In this document: positions 7,039 through 11,116 of the stretch, piece after piece
Layout of the letters: each line of letters begins with the position of its first letter
Numbering within the stretch: the first letter of the stretch is position 1
Source of the DNA: an uncultured Erysipelotrichaceae bacterium
GTDB taxonomy: Bacteria; Bacillota_I; Bacilli_A; Erysipelotrichales; Erysipelotrichaceae
Reading direction: 5' to 3'
NCBI GenBank assembly: GCA_934692455.1
Contig: CAKUTY010000036.1
Location: 1-11,116, forward strand
Length of the DNA stretch: 11,116 nucleotides
Notes under the pieces: model-generated
Told to the model about the DNA's origin: nothing
Database searches by the model: none
Seen by the model: the letters and a program-made list of their open reading frames with translations, nothing else
Translations under genes and position numbers: made by a program

Positions 7039-7047
7039 GCCTGTTTA
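7021..7047 (+). repeat. Three tandem 9-base units starting GCCT
   Basis: GCCTACGCT (7021-7029), GCCTACTTT (7030-7038) and GCCTGTTTA (7039-7047) are consecutive and degenerate from left to right. The first two units supply the alternative right arms of the stem-loop, which suggests the competing folds arose by a small tandem duplication. The third unit matches only over GCCT plus scattered bases. Confidence 0.4.
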
Positions 7048-7081
7048 AAAGAATATTGAATAAGGGAGGAAAAATTTTAAA

Positions 7082-8554
7082 ATGGGAAAGTATATATTTT
7101 CAAGAATAATTAAAGCCATTCTTTCAATATTCGCTGTTACATCCATAGTTATAGGGATGATTTTTACTCTAATACCTAGAGAAAAAATTTTCGACAATGA
7201 TGAAGGGTATCGTAAATTAAAGGGGGATAACCGTCCTGTCTACGTTTATTCAAAATACGATGAGCTTGGTTATCTAGATTATTTATCACTGCAAGATATG
7301 TGTAATGCAAAATCAGATGATGTAAAAGCTTGTCTTGTTAATAACAGCGAAGAGAATCTTAGAGTGATTCAAGAATATGAAAACGATGGTTATACTGTTG
7401 AATATCTAAGATCAAAGAAAGCTTATGTATATCATGATTTTACTATCTTAGAATTAATCGGAAACTACTGGTCTAAATTTATCAAGATTGATAATAAGAA
7501 TGCTGTTCAAGATGCTAAGAATCCAGATCTAGAAAGAAAAGTATATTTTGGTACTGATTCTAATGGTGCACCTGCTATTAAGTGCTCTGGTTGTGAACAT
7601 GAATATTTATTATATTTTGGTGATGGATTCCCATTCATTCATCAAAACTGGATTAGCTTAAATTTTGGTAACTCTTATCCAACTAACAAGGGTATTCCAA
7701 CAGTTAAGGTAATCAACCAAGGACAAGGTGAACAAGTTAAGAGGGAACAAACATTCCCAACTGGTGTAACAATGGAGAACGCTATTAACCAACATACTTG
7801 TACATATAAATCAAATATTGACCATTTGGATGAAAACAAGTTTACTAATCACTATGCAAGTTGTGATTCTTATTATTCATCACCTTCAATGGTTGGTACT
7901 TCATTTAAGTTTGGTATGATCTCGCTTGTTATTGCTTATGTATTAGCTATTCCATTTGGTATTTTAATGAGTAGAAACAAGGACAAGTTCTTTGATAAGT
8001 TAGGTATTGCGTTTATCAATATCGTAATCGCTATGCCATCTCTTGCCCTAATTTTCTTTATAAGAGAAATTGGTGTTAAGTTTGGTTTACCTGATAAGTT
8101 CCCAATGCTTGGTTTTAATGATGTAAGATCTTATATTGCGCCAATTATTGTATTGTCTTTAATTTCTATGCCATCTTTAATGATGTGGATTAGACGTTAT
8201 ATGATTGACCAATCTACTAGTGATTATGTTAAGTTTGCTCGTGCAAAGGGTTTATCTCAAAAGGAAATCTTTAATAAGCATATCTTAAAGAATGCTATTA
8301 TCCCAATTATTAATGGTATCCCTGTAAGCATCGTTGCTTGTATCTCTGGTGCGTTCATTACTGAATCTGCATTCGCTATTCCTGGTATGGGTAAGATGCT
8401 TCCTCAAGCTATTCAAAAGTTGAATAATAATATGGTTGTCACACTTGTGTTCATTTTCTCTGCATTAGCTATTTTCTCTGTGCTTGTGGGTGACCTTCTA
8501 ATGACAGTTGTTGATCCTCGTATCCAACTAGCCGCTAAGAAAGGAAAGAAATAA
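7082..8554 (+). CDS. oppB: Oligopeptide ABC transporter permease with large extracytoplasmic insert (OppB/AmiC type)
   Basis: This 490-residue permease is much longer than a classical OppB (about 306) and matches streptococcal AmiC in size (about 498). Helix 1 (about residues 8-31) is followed by a roughly 240-residue extracytoplasmic insert, then five more helices (about 277-297, 309-329, 352-372, 411-436, 455-478). Insert phrases such as EYLLYFGDGFPFIHQN and the later SYPT and GQGEQ blocks recall AmiC. The cytoplasmic EAA loop that docks the ATPase starts at D381 (DYVKFARAKGLS). The protein ends with the family-like DPRIQL. The insert contains six cysteines (C74, C84, C168, C171, C240, C261), odd for this family. 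The start ATG 7082 has GGAGG at 7065-7069, a rather long 12-base spacing. With OppC it forms the peptide channel in the membrane. Confidence 0.92.
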   Translation: MGKYIFSRIIKAILSIFAVTSIVIGMIFTLIPREKIFDNDEGYRKLKGDNRPVYVYSKYDELGYLDYLSLQDMCNAKSDDVKACLVNNSEENLRVIQEYENDGYTVEYLRSKKAYVYHDFTILELIGNYWSKFIKIDNKNAVQDAKNPDLERKVYFGTDSNGAPAIKCSGCEHEYLLYFGDGFPFIHQNWISLNFGNSYPTNKGIPTVKVINQGQGEQVKREQTFPTGVTMENAINQHTCTYKSNIDHLDENKFTNHYASCDSYYSSPSMVGTSFKFGMISLVIAYVLAIPFGILMSRNKDKFFDKLGIAFINIVIAMPSLALIFFIREIGVKFGLPDKFPMLGFNDVRSYIAPIIVLSLISMPSLMMWIRRYMIDQSTSDYVKFARAKGLSQKEIFNKHILKNAIIPIINGIPVSIVACISGAFITESAFAIPGMGKMLPQAIQKLNNNMVVTLVFIFSALAIFSVLVGDLLMTVVDPRIQLAAKKGKK

Positions 8555-8555
8555 T

Positions 8556-9515
8556 ATGACTGAAGTTAATATTAACGAAATCGATTTAAATGATCCAAAG
8601 TTGTTCGAGAAAAAGATTGCTGATGAATCTAGTTCTGAACACATTGCAGCTCCAAAGTATTCTTATTGGGGATCTGTATGGAGAAATTTCTTCCATAACA
8701 AGTTAGCTATCGCTTTATTAGCTGTTGTTGTTGTTGTCTTCTTATTTGCGTTTATTCAGCCTATTTTCTCAGGCTATGACACATTGAAGACTCCGAATAT
8801 CAATAATAGGAATTTACATTATTTAAGACCTTTCCAAAATCCTGATTTCTTCTTAGGATCAGATGATAAGGGTAACAGCTTATGGGACGCCTTGTGGGCT
8901 GGCACTAAGAATTCATTATTCTTAGCTGTTATGGCAACATTTATTACTGAATTTTTAGGTGTTGTTGTCGGCATGTTCTGGGGCTTCTCTAAAAAAATTG
9001 ATGCTGTTATGATTGAGGTTTATAACGTTGTATCAAATATCCCTACAACACTAATCGCCATGATCTTGGTATATGCGTTGGGTGGAGGTATGCAACAATT
9101 GATCTTCGCACTATGTATTACTACATGGGTTGGTACCGCTTATTTTATAAGAGTTCAAGTTATGATTATCAGAGATAGAGAATATAATCTTGCTAGTAAG
9201 TGCCTAGGTACGCCTACATATAAAATAATTTTAAATAACATCCTTCCTTACCTGGTTTCGGTTATTATTACTAGTGTTTCAAGAGATATTCCATTATTTA
9301 TCTCAACTGAAGTTGCTCTATCATACATGGGTGTTGGTCTAAGCTATAAATATCCTTCACTTGGTAAGATGATTCAAGAGTATTCACCTTACATGACAAG
9401 TGCAGGTTACTTATTCTGGATTCCTGTAGTTACAGCTGCTGTAATTTCTATTTCTTTATATATTGTTGGTCAGGCTCTAGCTGATGCTAGTGATCCTAGA
9501 ACTCATATGCTATAG
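8556..9515 (+). CDS. oppC: Oligopeptide ABC transporter permease (OppC/AmiD type)
   Basis: The 319-residue protein starts one base after the oppB stop, with an AAGGA (8541-8545) inside the end of oppB, so the two are coupled. A cytosolic N-terminal tail of about 45 residues precedes helix 1 (about 50-71), the usual OppC_N arrangement, then an external loop and five more helices. The EAA-type ATPase contact begins near residue 209 (EYNLASKCLGTPTYKI). The C-terminus DASDPRTHML is characteristic of AmiD/OppC proteins. It is the second channel-forming subunit, pairing with OppB. Streptococcal AmiD is about 308 residues, so length is normal. Confidence 0.93.
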   Translation: MTEVNINEIDLNDPKLFEKKIADESSSEHIAAPKYSYWGSVWRNFFHNKLAIALLAVVVVVFLFAFIQPIFSGYDTLKTPNINNRNLHYLRPFQNPDFFLGSDDKGNSLWDALWAGTKNSLFLAVMATFITEFLGVVVGMFWGFSKKIDAVMIEVYNVVSNIPTTLIAMILVYALGGGMQQLIFALCITTWVGTAYFIRVQVMIIRDREYNLASKCLGTPTYKIILNNILPYLVSVIITSVSRDIPLFISTEVALSYMGVGLSYKYPSLGKMIQEYSPYMTSAGYLFWIPVVTAAVISISLYIVGQALADASDPRTHML

Positions 9516-9524
9516 AGGTGAATT

Positions 9525-10592
9525 ATGTCAAAAAATGTAATATTATCTGCTAAAAATATTGAAGTAAAATTCAAGGTTAGAAATAGAGTTCTAACAGCTA
9601 TTCGTAATGTCTCTCTTGATTTTGAAGAGGGTAAAGTTGTTGCCATCGTTGGTGAATCTGGTAGTGGTAAGTCAGTATTTACTAAGACTTTCACTGGTAT
9701 GATTGATATCAATGGTGAAGTAAGTAATGGTGAAATCATTTTTGAAGGTAAGAATCTATTAGATAATAAAACAGAAGAAGATTGGTTGAATATCCGTGGT
9801 AAGAAGATTGCTACTGTGTTCCAAGATCCAATGACTTCTTTAAATCCTGTTAGAACCATCGGTTATCAGATTTCTGAAGTATTAATTAAGCACCAAGGTA
9901 TGTCTAAGGAAGAGGCTAAGAAGGAAGCAATTTCTCTTATGGCTCGTGTAGGTATTCATAATCCTGAACAAAGATATGATGAATATCCATTCCAATACTC
10001 TGGTGGTATGCGTCAAAGAATCGTTATCGCTATTGCGCTTGCTTGTCATCCTAAGATTTTAATCTGTGATGAGCCTACAACGGCACTAGATGTTACTATT
10101 CAAGCTCAAATCATTCATTTGATTAAGGATTTGTCTAAGGAATATGGATTCACAACTATCTACATTACACACGACTTAGGTGTTGTTGCTAATGTTGCTG
10201 ATGTTGTTGCTATTATGTATGCTGGTCAAATCATTGAATATGGTAATGTTGATGAAATCTTCTATAATCCTCAACATCCATATACTTGGGGACTATTGTC
10301 ATCTCTTCCACAATTAAGCGATAAGGGTGATGAATTGTTCGCAATCAGAGGTACACCACCTTCATTGTTTGAAGAAATTAAGGGCGATGCTTTTGCACCA
10401 AGAAGTGATTATGCACTAGCTATTGACTATATCAAAGAACCTCCTTTCTTTAAGGTTTCTGATACTCACTATGCTAAAACATGGTTATTACATCCAAATG
10501 CGCCTAAGGTAGAAAAACCTAAGGCTATCTGTAATCTTCATGAAAAGATTTCAGCATTAACCGCAAAAGGAGGCGTGTATGGCGAACGATAA
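9525..10592 (+). CDS. oppD: Oligopeptide ABC transporter ATPase (OppD/AmiE type)
   Basis: The 355-residue cytosolic ATPase starts at ATG 9525 after AGAGGTGA (9514-9521), nine bases beyond oppC. It has all ABC motifs: Walker A GESGSGKS (43-50), Q-loop Q100, signature YSGGMRQR (158-165), Walker B ILICDE with D182 and E183, and the H-loop His H216 in ITHDLG. The oligopeptide/dipeptide C-terminal extension follows (GTPPSL from residue 276, then GDAFAPRSDYA at 287-297). Classical OppD and DppD proteins carry clustered cysteines in this extension, reported to bind a [4Fe-4S] cluster; here they are absent, as in streptococcal AmiE, whose length (about 355) also agrees. It pairs with OppF to power import. 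Its last 14 bases overlap oppF. Confidence 0.94.
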   Translation: MSKNVILSAKNIEVKFKVRNRVLTAIRNVSLDFEEGKVVAIVGESGSGKSVFTKTFTGMIDINGEVSNGEIIFEGKNLLDNKTEEDWLNIRGKKIATVFQDPMTSLNPVRTIGYQISEVLIKHQGMSKEEAKKEAISLMARVGIHNPEQRYDEYPFQYSGGMRQRIVIAIALACHPKILICDEPTTALDVTIQAQIIHLIKDLSKEYGFTTIYITHDLGVVANVADVVAIMYAGQIIEYGNVDEIFYNPQHPYTWGLLSSLPQLSDKGDELFAIRGTPPSLFEEIKGDAFAPRSDYALAIDYIKEPPFFKVSDTHYAKTWLLHPNAPKVEKPKAICNLHEKISALTAKGGVYGER

Positions 10593-11116
10593 TAAAGAAG
10601 TACTATTAGATGTTAAGCATCTAGAAATTACTTTCTATCAAAATAAGAAGCGCTTTAGAGCAGTTAAAGATGCTAACTTCCAAATCTATAAGGGTGAAAC
10701 TTTCGCCCTTGTAGGCGAATCTGGTAGTGGTAAGACTACTATTGGTAGATCTATTATTAGATTAAATCCTACTTCAGATGGTGAAATCATCTATAAGGGT
10801 AAGAAGATCAATGGTAAGATTTCTAAGGAAGAGGAAAGAGAAGTTGTTAGAAACATTCAAATGATCTTCCAAGATCCAGCTGCTTCATTAAACGAAAGAG
10901 CTACAATTGATTACTGTATCTCTGAAGGCTTGTATAACTTCAAATTATTTGAAAACGAAGAAGATAGAGAAGCAAAGGTAGATAATGCCTTAAAGTCTGT
11001 AGGTTTATTGCCTGAACATAAATCAAGATATCCACATGAATTCTCTGGTGGACAAAGACAAAGAGTTGGTATTGCTAGAGCAATGATTATGGAGCCTGAA
11101 TTTATTATTGCCGATG
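10579..11116 (+). CDS. oppF: Oligopeptide ABC transporter ATPase (OppF/AmiF type), 3'-truncated by window edge
   Basis: The frame opens at ATG 10579, inside the last 14 bases of oppD in another frame, with AAAGGAGG at 10566-10573 five bases upstream. It remains open to the window end, giving 179 visible residues out of an expected 308 or so. Motifs seen are Walker A GESGSGKTT (46-54), Q-loop Q98 in FQDP, signature FSGGQRQR (155-162) and Walker B FIIAD, cut off just after D179. The GQRQR form of the signature is typical of OppF, versus GMRQR in OppD. It completes the ATPase pair of the transporter. The overlap with oppD implies translational coupling. The C-terminal region, including the H-loop, lies outside the window. 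Confidence 0.94.
   Translation, partial: MANDNKEVLLDVKHLEITFYQNKKRFRAVKDANFQIYKGETFALVGESGSGKTTIGRSIIRLNPTSDGEIIYKGKKINGKISKEEEREVVRNIQMIFQDPAASLNERATIDYCISEGLYNFKLFENEEDREAKVDNALKSVGLLPEHKSRYPHEFSGGQRQRVGIARAMIMEPEFIIAD

Noticed and set aside
9503..9859. 118-codon open frame on the minus strand
   Set aside because: It lies opposite the start of the OppD ATPase, whose Walker A and Q-loop are intact, and it has no ribosome binding site or recognisable motif; it is a shadow of the real gene.

Overview
The window is AT-rich (roughly one third G+C by eye) and compact. Every supported gene is on the + strand, most have strong AGGAGG-type ribosome binding sites, and TGG is the tryptophan codon while TGA serves as a stop (end of tldD), so the standard bacterial code applies. 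This fits a low-GC Bacillota (Firmicutes) genome. The mix of a streptococcal-like Ami peptide transporter with this codon use would suit an Erysipelotrichia-type or related lineage, but that placement is inference, not proof.

Region 1 (1-3918) is a probable peptide-hydrolase operon. It holds the 3' two thirds of an M42-family metallo-aminopeptidase, a small cytosolic beta-strand-repeat protein resembling DUF4097, and a TldD/TldE (PmbA) pair whose genes overlap by ATGA. A clear rho-independent terminator sits directly against the tldE stop codon. TldD carries the HExxxH motif and a downstream Cys; TldE lacks the metal site, as expected.

Region 2 (3919-4817) is a single EamA/DMT-family ten-helix transporter gene. 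It has no visible ribosome binding site, and an extended -10-like sequence is placed so that transcription could begin at or next to the ATG, suggesting a possible leaderless mRNA.

Region 3 (4818-11116, running off the right edge) is an oligopeptide ABC transporter operon of the Opp/Ami type. The order is lipoprotein substrate-binding protein, permease with a large extracytoplasmic insert (AmiC/OppB), second permease (AmiD/OppC), ATPase (AmiE/OppD) and truncated second ATPase (AmiF/OppF). A near-consensus SigA promoter (TTGATA-17-TAAAAT) precedes it, overlapped by inverted repeats that could be operators or leader structure. The 101-base gap between the binding protein and first permease gene holds a 9-bp stem-loop with a competing alternative fold, a plausible device for making more binding protein than membrane parts.

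Together the window reads as peptide use: the transporter imports oligopeptides, and the cytosolic aminopeptidase and TldD/E protease can degrade peptides. The link between the two operons is inferred from proximity only. No mobile element, CRISPR array, RNA gene or clear new defence or biosynthetic system was found. The most check-worthy signals are regulatory (leaderless eamA, palindromic ami promoter, intercistronic stem-loop) and structural (six cysteines in the AmiC insert).
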